Shown one piece after another: positions 16,073 to 25,771 of a stretch of 64,000 nucleotides of DNA; position 1 is the first letter of the stretch; each line of letters opens with the position of its first letter. Location of the stretch: NCBI GenBank assembly GCA_035301265.1, contig DATGUP010000003.1, positions 490,428 through 554,427 of the forward strand. The letters are read 5' to 3'. The notes under the pieces are model-generated. The model did not search any database and was not told the origin of the DNA. It saw nothing but the letters and a program-made list of their open reading frames with translations. The position numbers were made by a program, and so were the translations under genes. Source of the DNA: DATGUP01 sp035301265. GTDB taxonomy: Bacteria; Bacillota; Bacilli; Bacillales; Amphibacillaceae.

Positions 16073-17200
16073 TCATTCATGAATGTGTTCCTGCTTTAGT
16101 TTTACATGTTCATCGTGTGTTTTAGCAAAAAAAATGTTTCCGTCTTCATCATGCAGGAAGTATTTATTGTCCGATTCCTCGGGATGTACTGCTGCATCAA
16201 GTGAACTTTCCCCGAAATTGGCAATCGGACCGATCGGTAAGTCGTCAATTTGATACGTATTATACGGTGATTCGACTTCCAAATCTTCCAAAAGCACTTT
16301 ATCTTTATGTTCGCCAAGTGCATATAAAACGGTCGGATCTGTTTGCAGCTTCATGCCTTCTTCAAGACGATTGTAAAATACACCGGCAATCATTTTACGT
16401 TGTTCTGCTGATCGTGCCTCCATTTCTACAAGCGATGCCATAGTAAAAGCTTCGTGAACAGTCATATCACGTTGTGAAATATCATCTAAATACTTGTCCA
16501 TAACGGCTTCTGTTTTATCGAGCATCGTTGTCACAATCGTGTCCACGTCTGGATTTTCATCATAGTATTGATACGTTGCTGCAAACAAATATCCTTCTAA
16601 TGGAGATTCAATCCCATTTTTCAAAATCGTATCAGACAATATGGACGGATATTGATCGATGAGGGATTCAATATACGCTTGATCATTAATTTTTTTCAGA
16701 AAGTCTTCCTTTGTCAAAGGTAATTCAGCTGCATAAATTTCAGCTATCTCTTCGACTGACTTACCTTCTGGGATCGTAATAGTATAAATTGGATCAGACT
16801 TTGTTTTTCCATTTTTTAAGACTTTGATCACTTCATCAATTGTCAAAGATGGTGTAAACGTATATTCACCAGCTTGAAAATCTGCTTCGTTTTTAAATTT
16901 AGTATAAAAACGGAAAACGCGCGCATCTTTGATCACGCCATTATCTTCAAGAATCTTGCCGATCTCCGCTGATGATGACCCCATAGGTATGTCCACCTTG
17001 ATGGTTTCCTCACTATTTGGATCGACGGGTCCAAGAGCAGATTTAATATATAGATATCCCGAAATGCCGCCAACAATAAGGATGAGAATAAGCGAGACAA
17101 TAATGATAGCGACAATTTTACGCACAGTTTGCGCCTCTTCGCTTCGGGATATCAAATCGTTTTTATAATGTTTTTTCCAGGGTTCTTTTCGACCAGACAT
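16073..17200 (-). CDS. mltG: Endolytic murein transglycosylase MltG (YceG-like)
   Basis: MltG cuts nascent peptidoglycan strands near the membrane and so limits their length. The 375-residue product has a short cytoplasmic N-terminus and one membrane anchor near residues 30-52. The YceG domain includes a LysM-like subdomain and the catalytic-region sequences SLVEMEA and FYNRLEEGMKLQTDPTVLYAL. The catalytic glutamate is expected in SLVEMEA. The ATG at 17200 follows GGGGGAGG; an in-frame ATG at 17224 has no ribosome site. It is downstream of yrzB and ruvX. Confidence 0.93.
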   Translation of the reverse strand: MSGRKEPWKKHYKNDLISRSEEAQTVRKIVAIIIVSLILILIVGGISGYLYIKSALGPVDPNSEETIKVDIPMGSSSAEIGKILEDNGVIKDARVFRFYTKFKNEADFQAGEYTFTPSLTIDEVIKVLKNGKTKSDPIYTITIPEGKSVEEIAEIYAAELPLTKEDFLKKINDQAYIESLIDQYPSILSDTILKNGIESPLEGYLFAATYQYYDENPDVDTIVTTMLDKTEAVMDKYLDDISQRDMTVHEAFTMASLVEMEARSAEQRKMIAGVFYNRLEEGMKLQTDPTVLYALGEHKDKVLLEDLEVESPYNTYQIDDLPIGPIANFGESSLDAAVHPEESDNKYFLHDEDGNIFFAKTHDEHVKLKQEHIHE

Positions 17201-17301
17201 CGAGCCTCCCCCTCTCGTCCGCATTATTATACTAAAAAAATTAAAAATATGCTAGACATAAATGGGAAGGGCTTCATTATAACTAAGTCAATCGGTTCGA
17301 A

Positions 17302-17589
17302 TCAGGACTGTTTATTATCATCATCTGTCAAAGTATGAAGCATTTCTTCGACCATATCCCATTCTTCATCCGACTCGATCGGAAACAAGGATAAGTCGTC
17401 TTCTTTTGATGTTTCTTCATACCGAAAAGCGTAAACTTCAACTTCATCGGCCTCTTTCTGCTCGACCGGAATAACTGCGATATACGATTGTTCTGTCTTA
17501 TCTACATCAAATGTAAACAGAACTTCGAATAGGTGTTCTTCTCCATTTTCATCGGGGATGATGATGCGCTCCTTGCTTTCCAATGCCAC
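17302..17589 (-). CDS. yrzB: DUF1292 protein YrzB
   Basis: This 95-residue acidic protein belongs to DUF1292. It contains the family's EHLFEVLFTFDVDKTEQSYI stretch near residue 18 and EVYAFRYEE near residue 50. Its ATG overlaps the ruvX stop by one base, so the two are translationally coupled. The order ireB-ruvX-yrzB is conserved across Bacilli. No function is known. Confidence 0.88.
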   Translation of the reverse strand: MALESKERIIIPDENGEEHLFEVLFTFDVDKTEQSYIAVIPVEQKEADEVEVYAFRYEETSKEDDLSLFPIESDEEWDMVEEMLHTLTDDDNKQS

Positions 17590-18020
17590 TAGTATCGCTC
17601 CTTTATATCTTTTTGATCCAAATAACTTTGTAATATCATGACAGCCGCTATTTTATCAATGACTTTTTTTCGTTTTTTTCGACTCATGTCCGCTTCCAGA
17701 AGAACTCGCTCGGCAGCCATTGTCGTCAAACGTTCATCCCAGAGCACTGCCGGTATACGATGGACCTTTTCAATATGCGCAGCGTATTTTTGAGCCATTT
17801 CACCACGTTCGCCGATTGTACCGTTCATATTTTTCGGCAACCCTACGATAGCTTTCCTTATTTCGTGTTCTTTTATAATGGCACATAAATCGTCGTCAGC
17901 GGAAGTTATATCTGCTTCGTTCCAATGAATTGTAGTCAGACCTTGGGCTGTCCATCCAAGAGCATCACTGACCGCTACTCCGATCGTTTTTGAACCAAGA
18001 TCTAAACCGATCATTTTCAT
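17589..18020 (-). CDS. ruvX: YqgF/RuvX RNase H-fold nuclease
   Basis: RuvX (YqgF) is a Holliday junction resolvase-like protein, with homologues implicated in pre-16S rRNA 5' end processing. The 143-residue product opens with GLDLGSKTIGVAVSD, the first acidic motif of the RNase H fold. It later has GLPKNMNGTIG near residue 60 and VLWDERLTTMAAERVL near residue 95. Length is normal. It lies between ireB and yrzB with short spacing. Confidence 0.94.
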   Translation of the reverse strand: MKMIGLDLGSKTIGVAVSDALGWTAQGLTTIHWNEADITSADDDLCAIIKEHEIRKAIVGLPKNMNGTIGERGEMAQKYAAHIEKVHRIPAVLWDERLTTMAAERVLLEADMSRKKRKKVIDKIAAVMILQSYLDQKDIKERY

Positions 18021-18024
18021 ACTA

Positions 18025-18291
18025 TTAATCCTTTTGTTTTTGTTCTAGATAAAATTTTACTAATTCTTCGATCACTTCATCGCGTTCAAGTTTACGAATC
18101 AAATTGCGGGCATCATTATGCCTAGGGATATAGGCGGGATCACCGGATAGTAAATAGCCCACAATCTGGTTGATTGGATTATAGCCTTTTTCCTGGAGCG
18201 CATCGTACACTGTAAATAAAATTTGTGTAATATCTTTGTCAAACGGTTCTTCCGAAAAATTGAATTTCATCGTTTTATCGATTGAACCCAT
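18025..18291 (-). CDS. ireB: IreB family regulatory phosphoprotein (YrzL)
   Basis: This 88-residue protein is the DUF965/IreB family; in Enterococcus IreB is a target of the Ser/Thr kinase IreK and affects cephalosporin resistance. It begins MGSIDKTMKFNFSEEP and contains the invariant block GYNPINQIVGYLLSGDPAYI. The ATG at 18291 follows GGGGTG; the in-frame start six codons upstream lacks a ribosome site. The phosphorylated threonine region in homologues is the N-terminal DKTMKF. Confidence 0.92.
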   Translation of the reverse strand: MGSIDKTMKFNFSEEPFDKDITQILFTVYDALQEKGYNPINQIVGYLLSGDPAYIPRHNDARNLIRKLERDEVIEELVKFYLEQKQKD

Positions 18292-18351
18292 TGTGACACC
18301 CCATTCCAATTTGGCATTTATTGTTTATTTTACCATGTTTATACCATTATA

Positions 18352-21009
18352 TCATTGTTGTTTTTCATGTTTTGTCAAGTGTTTTTGCACATATTGATTG
18401 GCATACTGTAGGGCATCATTAATTTTATCCGGTTCTTTACCGCCTGCTTGAGCCATATCGGGGCGACCACCACCGCCACCGCCGCAAAGCTTGGCCGCAT
18501 TTTTAATCAAATGTCCAGCATGTAGACCTCGCGATGTTAAGTCTTTAGAAATACCGGCAACTAATTGGACTTTCTGATTGTTTTCGGCTGCCAACAAAAT
18601 AAGGCCTGATCCCATCTTCTGTTTCAGTTCATCGACCATATTACGCAACTGATTCATGTCTTTGGCCTTAACTTTTTGAGCCAATATCTTGATGCCATTT
18701 ACGGTCTCAGCTTGATTTAACATAGCGGTAGCTTCCATATGAGATAATTTAGCCCGAAGAGATTCATTTTCTTTTTTAAGCGCTTTGATCTCTTGATGCA
18801 AACTGTCGACTCGTTCAGGAATATTTTCTTCGTTTGTTTTTAGACTATGTGCAGTAACGTGTAGTATATTCATTTTTTTATTGATAAATTCATAGGCTTT
18901 TTTACTTGTAACTGCTTCGATCCGACGTGTGCCGGCACCGACACCTGTTTCATTCACAATGCAGAACAAGCCGATTTCCGCTGTATTTTGCACATGGCAA
19001 CCTCCGCACAATTCAATACTGTAATCACCAATTTGCACAACTCGAACGATTTCTCCATACTTTTCACCAAATAAAGCTAATGCACCCATTTTTCTAGCAT
19101 CATCAAGTTTTTTATAATCGATCACGGTGGGCAGGGAAGCCCAGATTTTTTCATTGACAAGCTGCTCGATTTGTCTTAACTTTTCTGTTTCTACCGCTTC
19201 AAAATGTGAAAAATCAAAACGGAGTCGATCTGGTGTAACGAGCGATCCTGCCTGATTGACATGATCACCAAGCACATCCTTTAATGCTTGATGCAGCAAA
19301 TGGGTCGCTGTATGGTTTTTCACAATAAACGTGCGGAAATGCTCATCAACGATTGCTTTAACAGACTGGCCTACAGTCAATTGTCCATCTTTGATATTGA
19401 TTTTATGAATGTGCTGTCCTTGCGGTGCTTTTTGGACATCTTCAACATAAGCTGATGCCGTGTCGGTATAAATCCAGCCATGGTCTGCTACTTGACCACC
19501 GCTTTCAGCGTAAAAAGGTGTCTCATGCAATATCATCCAGATGTCATCGCCAGCGTTTGCAGTTTGAACTTGTTCTTGTCCGTTTAGTAAACCGGTAATC
19601 GTTGTATCTACTTTCATCCGCTCATAGCCAACAAAAGTGCTTTCAGCCTCCAATGAACTGAGAACATCATCTTGAATCTGCATCGAATCGACTTTTTCCC
19701 GAGCTTGTCGTGCGCGTTCGCGCTGTTTTTCCATTTCCTGTTCAAATTCTTTCTCATCAATGGAAAAACCTTCTTCTTTTACATATTCTTCCGTTAGTTC
19801 TTTTGGAAATCCGTACGTATCATACAGCCTGAACACTTCTTTACCTGGGAATACATTGCTTCCTTTCCGTTTTTCCTTTTCTATGATCGAGGTTAAAATC
19901 GCAAGCCCATCATGCAATGTTTCGTGAAACCGATCTTCTTCTGTTTTAATAACACTGGCAATGTATTTTTGTTGTTTGGCAACTTCTGGATAAAAATCTT
20001 TCATTATATCGGCCACTACTGGAACAAGCTTGTACATAAATGGTTCATCAATGCCTATATGTTTTGCAAAACGAACTGCCCGTCTCAACAATCTGCGTAA
20101 AACATAGCCTCTTCCCTCATTTGAAGGCAGCGCATGATCACCAATAGCAAATGTGACCGTGCGAATATGATCAGCAATCACTTTAAAAGCTGTATCCTGT
20201 TCAGCAGATTTCCCATACACACATCCAGAAATGTCTTCTATCCGACGAATAATCGGCATGAACAGATCGGTTTCATAGTTTGTCGGCACATCTTGGATAA
20301 CCGATACGATGCGCTCAAGGCCCATCCCCGTATCAATATTCTTTTTTGGAAGCGGTGTGTACGTATCGTCTGGATTATGGTTGAATTGAGAAAACACAAG
20401 ATTCCATATTTCTAAGTAGCGCGCATTTTCACCACCCGGATATAGCTCAGGATCATTTGGATCATTTCCGTACGCTTCACCACGATCGTAGAAAATTTCC
20501 GTGTTCGGCCCACTCGGTCCTTCACCAATATCCCAAAAGTTTTCTTCAAGCCGAATAATGCGCTCTTCTGGCAACTTAATATCATTGAGCCATATGTCAT
20601 AAGCTTCATCATCTTCCGGATGGACGGTAACGGAAAGACGTTTCGGATCAAAACCGATCCACTCATCACTCGTTAAAAATTCCCACGCCCATTGTATCGC
20701 TTCTTTTTTGAAATAGTCACCGATGGAAAAATTACCAAGCATCTCAAAAAATGTATGATGTCGTGCTGTATAACCGACATTTTCGATATCATTTGTACGA
20801 ATCGCTTTTTGGGCATTTACAAGCCGGGGATTAGTCGGCACAATACGCCCATCAAAATACTTTTTCAAAGTAGCTACACCGCTGTTGATCCAGAGCAAAG
20901 TCGGATCATCTTTAGGAATAAGTGATTCGCTCGGTTCGACACGATGTCCCTTTTCCTTAAAGAAATCAAGAAACATCTGTCTAACTTGTGCTGACGTTAA
21001 CTGTTTCAT
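18352..21009 (-). CDS. alaS: Alanyl-tRNA synthetase
   Basis: AlaRS charges tRNA-Ala. The 885-residue product has the class II catalytic domain (SGVATLKKYFDGR near residue 37 and GYTARHHTFFEMLGNFSIGDYF near residue 75). The editing domain carries zinc ligands in HTATHLLHQAL and CGGCH. The C-terminal coiled coil and C-Ala domain end with a glycine-rich GGGGGGRPDMAQAGGK block. I use the ATG at 21009 (MKQLTSAQVRQMF), as in B. subtilis. A frame 11 codons longer is open but has no support. A T-box controls it. Confidence 0.97.
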   Translation of the reverse strand: MKQLTSAQVRQMFLDFFKEKGHRVEPSESLIPKDDPTLLWINSGVATLKKYFDGRIVPTNPRLVNAQKAIRTNDIENVGYTARHHTFFEMLGNFSIGDYFKKEAIQWAWEFLTSDEWIGFDPKRLSVTVHPEDDEAYDIWLNDIKLPEERIIRLEENFWDIGEGPSGPNTEIFYDRGEAYGNDPNDPELYPGGENARYLEIWNLVFSQFNHNPDDTYTPLPKKNIDTGMGLERIVSVIQDVPTNYETDLFMPIIRRIEDISGCVYGKSAEQDTAFKVIADHIRTVTFAIGDHALPSNEGRGYVLRRLLRRAVRFAKHIGIDEPFMYKLVPVVADIMKDFYPEVAKQQKYIASVIKTEEDRFHETLHDGLAILTSIIEKEKRKGSNVFPGKEVFRLYDTYGFPKELTEEYVKEEGFSIDEKEFEQEMEKQRERARQAREKVDSMQIQDDVLSSLEAESTFVGYERMKVDTTITGLLNGQEQVQTANAGDDIWMILHETPFYAESGGQVADHGWIYTDTASAYVEDVQKAPQGQHIHKINIKDGQLTVGQSVKAIVDEHFRTFIVKNHTATHLLHQALKDVLGDHVNQAGSLVTPDRLRFDFSHFEAVETEKLRQIEQLVNEKIWASLPTVIDYKKLDDARKMGALALFGEKYGEIVRVVQIGDYSIELCGGCHVQNTAEIGLFCIVNETGVGAGTRRIEAVTSKKAYEFINKKMNILHVTAHSLKTNEENIPERVDSLHQEIKALKKENESLRAKLSHMEATAMLNQAETVNGIKILAQKVKAKDMNQLRNMVDELKQKMGSGLILLAAENNQKVQLVAGISKDLTSRGLHAGHLIKNAAKLCGGGGGGRPDMAQAGGKEPDKINDALQYANQYVQKHLTKHEKQQ

Positions 21010-21040
21010 AATCGCTTTCCTCCATCGATAAAATTTTCCC

Positions 21041-21288
21041 ATATAAAAATCCCGTCGCTGCGTGCTGCAGGGACGAGATAAGATCGCGGTACCACCCTCA
21101 TTATGAACAAGCGTTTGTTCATCGCTCTGCCATGCTAACGGTTTGAAACCGACGGGGGTTAGCCGTGCTCCAGTTTAGCATTCCATGGCTCAACATTTAG
21201 GATTTCTCTCAGCCATAAGGAAATCCCTCTCTGAAAATGGAGGCCCATGTACTCGGAACCTTCAACGCTTTATCGCATATGTAACTTG
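21041..21288 (-). promoter_or_regulatory. T-box riboswitch of alaS
   Basis: The minus strand contains the T-box core AGGGTGGTACCGCG at 21098-21085, then a terminator (TCTCGTCCCTGC with GCAGCGACGGGA and five T, 21077-21046). Stem I has the AGAGAGGGATTTCC and GCTGAGAGAAATCC sequences. The specifier loop reads AATGCTAAAC, giving GCU (Ala) at 21179-21177, which agrees with alaS. Uncharged tRNA-Ala would favour the antiterminator. Confidence 0.95.
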
Positions 21289-21294
21289 ATCGAT

Positions 21295-21323
21295 ATTATA
21301 AAAAACTTTTTCGTAAATGTCAA
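21295..21323 (-). promoter_or_regulatory. Consensus sigma-A promoter of alaS
   Basis: On the minus strand TTGACA (21323-21318), a 17-base spacer and TATAAT (21300-21295) match the consensus at all 12 positions. The -35 overlaps the yrrI stop codon. Confidence 0.9.
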
Positions 21324-22384
21324 TCGACATGCCGAAATGCCAATATATGCACGACGATCACTTTACAGACAGTTAACACCGGAACGGCCAAAATCATTCC
21401 GATGGCTCCTCCTACCTCGCCTCCGAGCAAAAGGGCAAATATAATCGCAATCGGGTGGATGCGAACACTGCGACCTACAACATAAGGGGAGATTAAATTG
21501 CTCTCAATTAATTGAATCGCAAAAACAGCGATAATGACAAATATGACGAGTTTTCTCGACACGGTTGCAGTAATTAAAATAGCCGGAATCGCCCCGATGA
21601 TGGGGCCGAAGTAAGGGATGATATTAGTCAAACCCATAATAATAGCTAACAACAAAGCATAATTAATGTTTAATAAGTGAAATACAATCCATGTAGCCAA
21701 ACTGACAAAAGAGCTTACAATAAGCAACCCGCGAAAATAACTTCCAAGACTTTCATCAATGGCGCGGACAATCTGGGCTGTTTGCCACTTATATTTTTCG
21801 GACATCCATCGTCTAATCCATGATTTGATTGTTTCATAATCTTTTAAATAGTAAAAAACGAGTACCGGAATAACAGTTAAAAAAACAAGCATATCAAATA
21901 CTTTTGTAAAGAGACCGACAAGCTTTGTTAGCATGCTGTCCATATATGACTCCAGCTTATGAATCAGTTGATCCATTTTATCGTGCACTGTTTCAGGTAA
22001 AAACGCGGTGCGTTCGTACAGTTCGTACACCGATTCTCTATACATGTTAATGAGCTGGGGCAATTGTTCGTTTAAATCGCGCAATTGCATAACAGCGATC
22101 GGATATACGGCATAAATCAAACACGCGATACCACCAAAAAACAATACATAAATAAGCAAAATGGCAATGCTTTTTGGGAGATTGATTTGCTCCATTTTTT
22201 TAACAATCGGGTGAAGAATATAGGCTATAAGACAAGCTACCAGAAACGGAGCAAATAACTTCCAAAGAAAAGAAAAAATCGCTTTATAGACAGGGAATAA
22301 TTTAGCAGCAAAAAATAAAAATAAAATGCCAATAATGCTTATGACGCCCCAATAAAGAAAAGAAAGCCGCCGCTTTTGGTCCAT
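21320..22384 (-). CDS. yrrI: AI-2E family transporter (YrrI)
   Basis: This 354-residue membrane protein belongs to the AI-2E transporter (UPF0118/TqsA-like) family, with members proposed to export small molecules or ions. It has about eight membrane segments, paired early hydrophobic segments, and a long soluble loop near residues 95-150. The conserved GLTNIIPYFGPIIGAIPA motif is near residue 240. The end LGGEVGGAIGMILAVPV also fits. B. subtilis YrrI occupies the same place upstream of alaS. The substrate is unknown. Confidence 0.87.
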   Translation of the reverse strand: MDQKRRLSFLYWGVISIIGILFLFFAAKLFPVYKAIFSFLWKLFAPFLVACLIAYILHPIVKKMEQINLPKSIAILLIYVLFFGGIACLIYAVYPIAVMQLRDLNEQLPQLINMYRESVYELYERTAFLPETVHDKMDQLIHKLESYMDSMLTKLVGLFTKVFDMLVFLTVIPVLVFYYLKDYETIKSWIRRWMSEKYKWQTAQIVRAIDESLGSYFRGLLIVSSFVSLATWIVFHLLNINYALLLAIIMGLTNIIPYFGPIIGAIPAILITATVSRKLVIFVIIAVFAIQLIESNLISPYVVGRSVRIHPIAIIFALLLGGEVGGAIGMILAVPVLTVCKVIVVHILAFRHVD

Positions 22385-22425
22385 ATATTTGCACTCCTTG
22401 GGCTTGCATCCATCAATGAATGTCG

Positions 22426-22614
22426 CTATTCGACTTTCCGTTCTTCGTCAGTAAAAAAATCATCCAAAGAGCTTAATGAACCATCGGCTTCCACTTGATG
22501 AATCGTTAGCTTATTATGGAATACGGATATTTCAATAAAGCAATTCCAACAATAGTATTGTTGGGCGCCAATTTTCCCTATATCTTTTCCATCGCAATTC
22601 GGGCATTGCAACAT
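22426..22614 (-). CDS. Small zinc-ribbon protein
   Basis: This 62-residue protein starts MLQCPNCDGKDIGKIG and then has YYCWNCFIEI, so two CxxC pairs form a zinc ribbon over residues 4-27. An acidic tail ends DDFFTDEERKVE. It lies between recD2 and yrrI, where B. subtilis has a similar short gene that I believe is yrzR. No function is known. Confidence 0.8.
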   Translation of the reverse strand: MLQCPNCDGKDIGKIGAQQYYCWNCFIEISVFHNKLTIHQVEADGSLSSLDDFFTDEERKVE

Positions 22615-22708
22615 ACTATAAAACTCCTTTGATCATATCATAATAAACTATAACGGTAGGTTTGCCCGAATATTTGACAATTATACATCGTTTGGCACAA
22701 TCGGTTGC

Positions 22709-25024
22709 CTACATAAAATCATAAGGCGATATTTGTTCCTCATCTTTTTCACGAACAGTTTCATTTGGCACCCGCTCCAGCAACTGCTCTTTAAGAGAGG
22801 AGTATCGCTTGTTTGTATTCTGTGTATAAACCCCTTCTAAAAATGCTGTTTGATCTCCGCACAAAATAAGCGCTTTTTGACTACGCGTAATCGCCGTATA
22901 GAGTAAGTTTTTCTGAAGCATGCGGTGATGCGCCGTAATAATCGGCAAAATGACGATTGGAAACTCACTACCTTGTGCTTTATGAATAGAAATACAGTAG
23001 GCATGCATAATTTGATCAAAATCTTGACGTTCGTAAACAACTTCCTTCCCATCAAAGGAAAGAACGAGCTGTTCGGTATTTTCTTTATTTTCTTCTTCCA
23101 TAAAAATGGCGACAACTTGACCAATATCACCATTGGATATACCATCTTCTGGTCGGTTGACTAATTGAATCACTCTGTCACCGACTCGATACACTTTGTC
23201 ATAGACTTTGATTTCACGTTTTGTTGCCGTTTTTGGATTAATAAACTGCTGTAGATGCATGTTGATGGCATTGATTCCGTTCCGTGAGCGATACATCGGA
23301 GCAAGCACTTGAATATCATTCGGCTCGATTCCTTTATCTAAAGCCTTTTGAAAAATGTTAATAAGGCAATCCATTATTTGATAATCTTTACATTTGATAA
23401 AACTAAAATCGCGATCATTTTGCAAAGACGCATGTGTACACCGATCATATTTTATGTCGTGTGCGAGCTTGATAATCTTCGACCCTTCTTTTTGCCGGTA
23501 TACATCGTGCAACCGTACATAAGGAATAATGCCAGATGCCAGCAAATCACTCAACACTTGTCCTGGACCAACCGATGGGAGCTGATCTTCATCACCGACT
23601 AAGAGGATTTGCATATCATTAGGTATAGCTTTAAACAAATGGTTCGCCAACCAGATATCGACCATAGAGAATTCATCAACAATTAAAAATTTGCCTGTCA
23701 GTGGCTCATGCTCACTTTTTTCAAAACGATCCACTCCATTCCAGCCTAACAGTTTATGTATCGTAGAAGCGGGCAATCCAGTTGACTCGTTCAACCGCTT
23801 AGCCGCTCTTCCTGTCGGTGCTGTCAAAATAAATGGGTAATCTTCTTGATCATCATAGTCCTCTGGATCAATGGATACATCGTGAATTGCTGCATAGGCT
23901 TTTAAAATACCTTTAATGATAGTTGTTTTTCCAGTTCCAGGGCCGCCAGTTACAATCGTGATTTTGGAATGAAGCGACTGATTGATGGCTTGAAATTGAT
24001 CTTTGCCGTAGCTCAAAACTTCTGCTTCTTCGATATCCCCGATAATCTTCATCAGTTCAGCCAAATCTGTTTCAAAGGCGATTGGGGTGGCAAGAATACG
24101 CTGGATGTGTGAGGTAAACCCGTCCTCAGCGTAATAGAGAGAAGGCAAATAAACGCGTCCTTGTTGAAGAATGATCGTTTTATCATTGTTCAACTGCTTT
24201 ATTCGTTCTGTAACTGCCTCCGCAGTCAATTCTCGATCTGCTAACAAATTCAACACTTGTTGAATGCATTCGTTCAACGGCAAATAAACATGGCCTTGTT
24301 TAATGCTGTTTTGAAGTACGTAAATACATCCGGCTCCAATCCGATTCGGATGGGTTCCCGGTAAACCGTTCTGCCTAGCTATGTTATCTGCAGTGCGAAA
24401 GCCAAATCCATCGATATCAAAGACGAATTGATACGGATCTTCGTACAATGTTTCGATTGCTTCGTCTTTGTATTGTTGATAAATTTTTTGCGCCGTCTTC
24501 ATGCCGATTCCATATCGCGCCAGATGAATGACGACCTGTTCAAAACCTTGGTTTTCTTGAAGGACTTTGACTAGACGTTCGGCCTTGTCTTCTTTCAATC
24601 CAGGTACATGTTTTAACACACCGCGATCGTTTAATATTTGAGATATGGCATTCTCGCCTAAAATATCGACAATCTTTTCGGCTGTCTTTTTACCAATGCC
24701 ATGAAAGAGGTCACTTGAGAGATAAGCGATCAGGCCTTGCTTCGTATCCGGAACAAACGTTTCATATGCATGGATATGGTATTGCCATCCATACTTGGGA
24801 TGCTTTTTTAAATCGCCATAGAAGTAGTATACTGTTCCGTCTTGCAAATGAGGAAAGTAACCTTTTGCAACGATTTCTTTATACTTATAATGCTCATTCG
24901 TTTCGTGTATTTTGATTTTGGCAATCGAAAATTGTTCTTGCTCATTATGAAAAATAGTGTGTACGTGTTCACCTTTGATATATTTTTGACGATCCGCTTG
25001 ATGGGCTAATCTATCCGATTGCAT
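22709..25024 (-). CDS. recD2: RecD2 5'-3' DNA helicase (YrrC)
   Basis: RecD2 is a superfamily 1B 5'-to-3' helicase without RecBC partners, involved in replication fork restart and mutation avoidance. The 771-residue product has an N-terminal OB-like part and helix-hairpin-helix repeats (FHGIGKKTAEKIVD near 107, VPGLKEDKAERLV near 140). Walker A GGPGTGKTT is at residues 360-368 and Walker B is VDEFSMVD. The C-terminal UvrD-type motif is SIHKAQGSEFP. Length fits the RecD2 class. It lies between yrrB and the zinc-ribbon gene. Confidence 0.96.
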   Translation of the reverse strand: MQSDRLAHQADRQKYIKGEHVHTIFHNEQEQFSIAKIKIHETNEHYKYKEIVAKGYFPHLQDGTVYYFYGDLKKHPKYGWQYHIHAYETFVPDTKQGLIAYLSSDLFHGIGKKTAEKIVDILGENAISQILNDRGVLKHVPGLKEDKAERLVKVLQENQGFEQVVIHLARYGIGMKTAQKIYQQYKDEAIETLYEDPYQFVFDIDGFGFRTADNIARQNGLPGTHPNRIGAGCIYVLQNSIKQGHVYLPLNECIQQVLNLLADRELTAEAVTERIKQLNNDKTIILQQGRVYLPSLYYAEDGFTSHIQRILATPIAFETDLAELMKIIGDIEEAEVLSYGKDQFQAINQSLHSKITIVTGGPGTGKTTIIKGILKAYAAIHDVSIDPEDYDDQEDYPFILTAPTGRAAKRLNESTGLPASTIHKLLGWNGVDRFEKSEHEPLTGKFLIVDEFSMVDIWLANHLFKAIPNDMQILLVGDEDQLPSVGPGQVLSDLLASGIIPYVRLHDVYRQKEGSKIIKLAHDIKYDRCTHASLQNDRDFSFIKCKDYQIMDCLINIFQKALDKGIEPNDIQVLAPMYRSRNGINAINMHLQQFINPKTATKREIKVYDKVYRVGDRVIQLVNRPEDGISNGDIGQVVAIFMEEENKENTEQLVLSFDGKEVVYERQDFDQIMHAYCISIHKAQGSEFPIVILPIITAHHRMLQKNLLYTAITRSQKALILCGDQTAFLEGVYTQNTNKRYSSLKEQLLERVPNETVREKDEEQISPYDFM

Positions 25025-25042
25025 ACATATAACCCCACGATC

Positions 25043-25705
25043 TCAAGCTTTATCTTTTTTTGTATATGCTTTTATTTTCCGCTTGCCATCTGCCGCTAAC
25101 ATATGATCAGGCTGTATTCGCAAGGCTTCTTCAAAGTGATGGAGAGCTTCATCGTAATGACTGTAAAACGAAGCAATAACCCCTAGATTATAATGGGCAT
25201 CGCTATGATTCGGATTTTTTTTGACAACCGTTTGAAATATTTTTTCTGCATCGTCGATCTGATTGTTTTTAGCAAGCGTAAGAGCGTATTGAAACATGAT
25301 ATTTTCATCATCCGGATCGAGCTCAGCGGCGCGCATGAAATAAGGAAGGGCCAGTTTATCATATCCTTGGTTTATTAGTGACATGCCGAGCATGAAGTAG
25401 GCGTCACCTTCCTCCAAGCCGTACTGAATAGCCTTTTGGAACTGGGCTTGAGCTCTATGATAGTGCGATTGTTCATAATACACATTGCCCAGTCCATAAT
25501 AGGCTGTTGCAGCTTGATCATCGAGTGCAATTGCTTTTTCAAAAAAACGCCGCGCGCGCTGCCAATCTTTCATAAAGGCTAACAGGTTGCCAAAATTGAT
25601 AAAACTAACTGGATCACTCGGGTTCTCTTCAATGTTTTTTGCAAGTAATTGAGCCGCTTCTTCATAATCTTTTTCTTTTAACATTTTGAGGACGTTTTGA
25701 TCCAT
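25043..25705 (-). CDS. yrrB: TPR-repeat protein YrrB
   Basis: This 220-residue soluble protein consists of about six tetratricopeptide repeats, each ~34 residues. Examples are AATAYYGLGNVYYEQSHYHRA and DAHYNLGVIASFYSHYDEAL. TPR proteins act as protein-binding scaffolds. A homologue with solved structure (YrrB of B. subtilis) is found in the same place next to recD2 and mnmA. The partner is not evident. Confidence 0.88.
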   Translation of the reverse strand: MDQNVLKMLKEKDYEEAAQLLAKNIEENPSDPVSFINFGNLLAFMKDWQRARRFFEKAIALDDQAATAYYGLGNVYYEQSHYHRAQAQFQKAIQYGLEEGDAYFMLGMSLINQGYDKLALPYFMRAAELDPDDENIMFQYALTLAKNNQIDDAEKIFQTVVKKNPNHSDAHYNLGVIASFYSHYDEALHHFEEALRIQPDHMLAADGKRKIKAYTKKDKA

Positions 25706-25771
25706 AATTATTCACCACTGTTATGAAAGAAATGTCAGGATAGCAAACTGCATGTTCATGGATATAATTGT

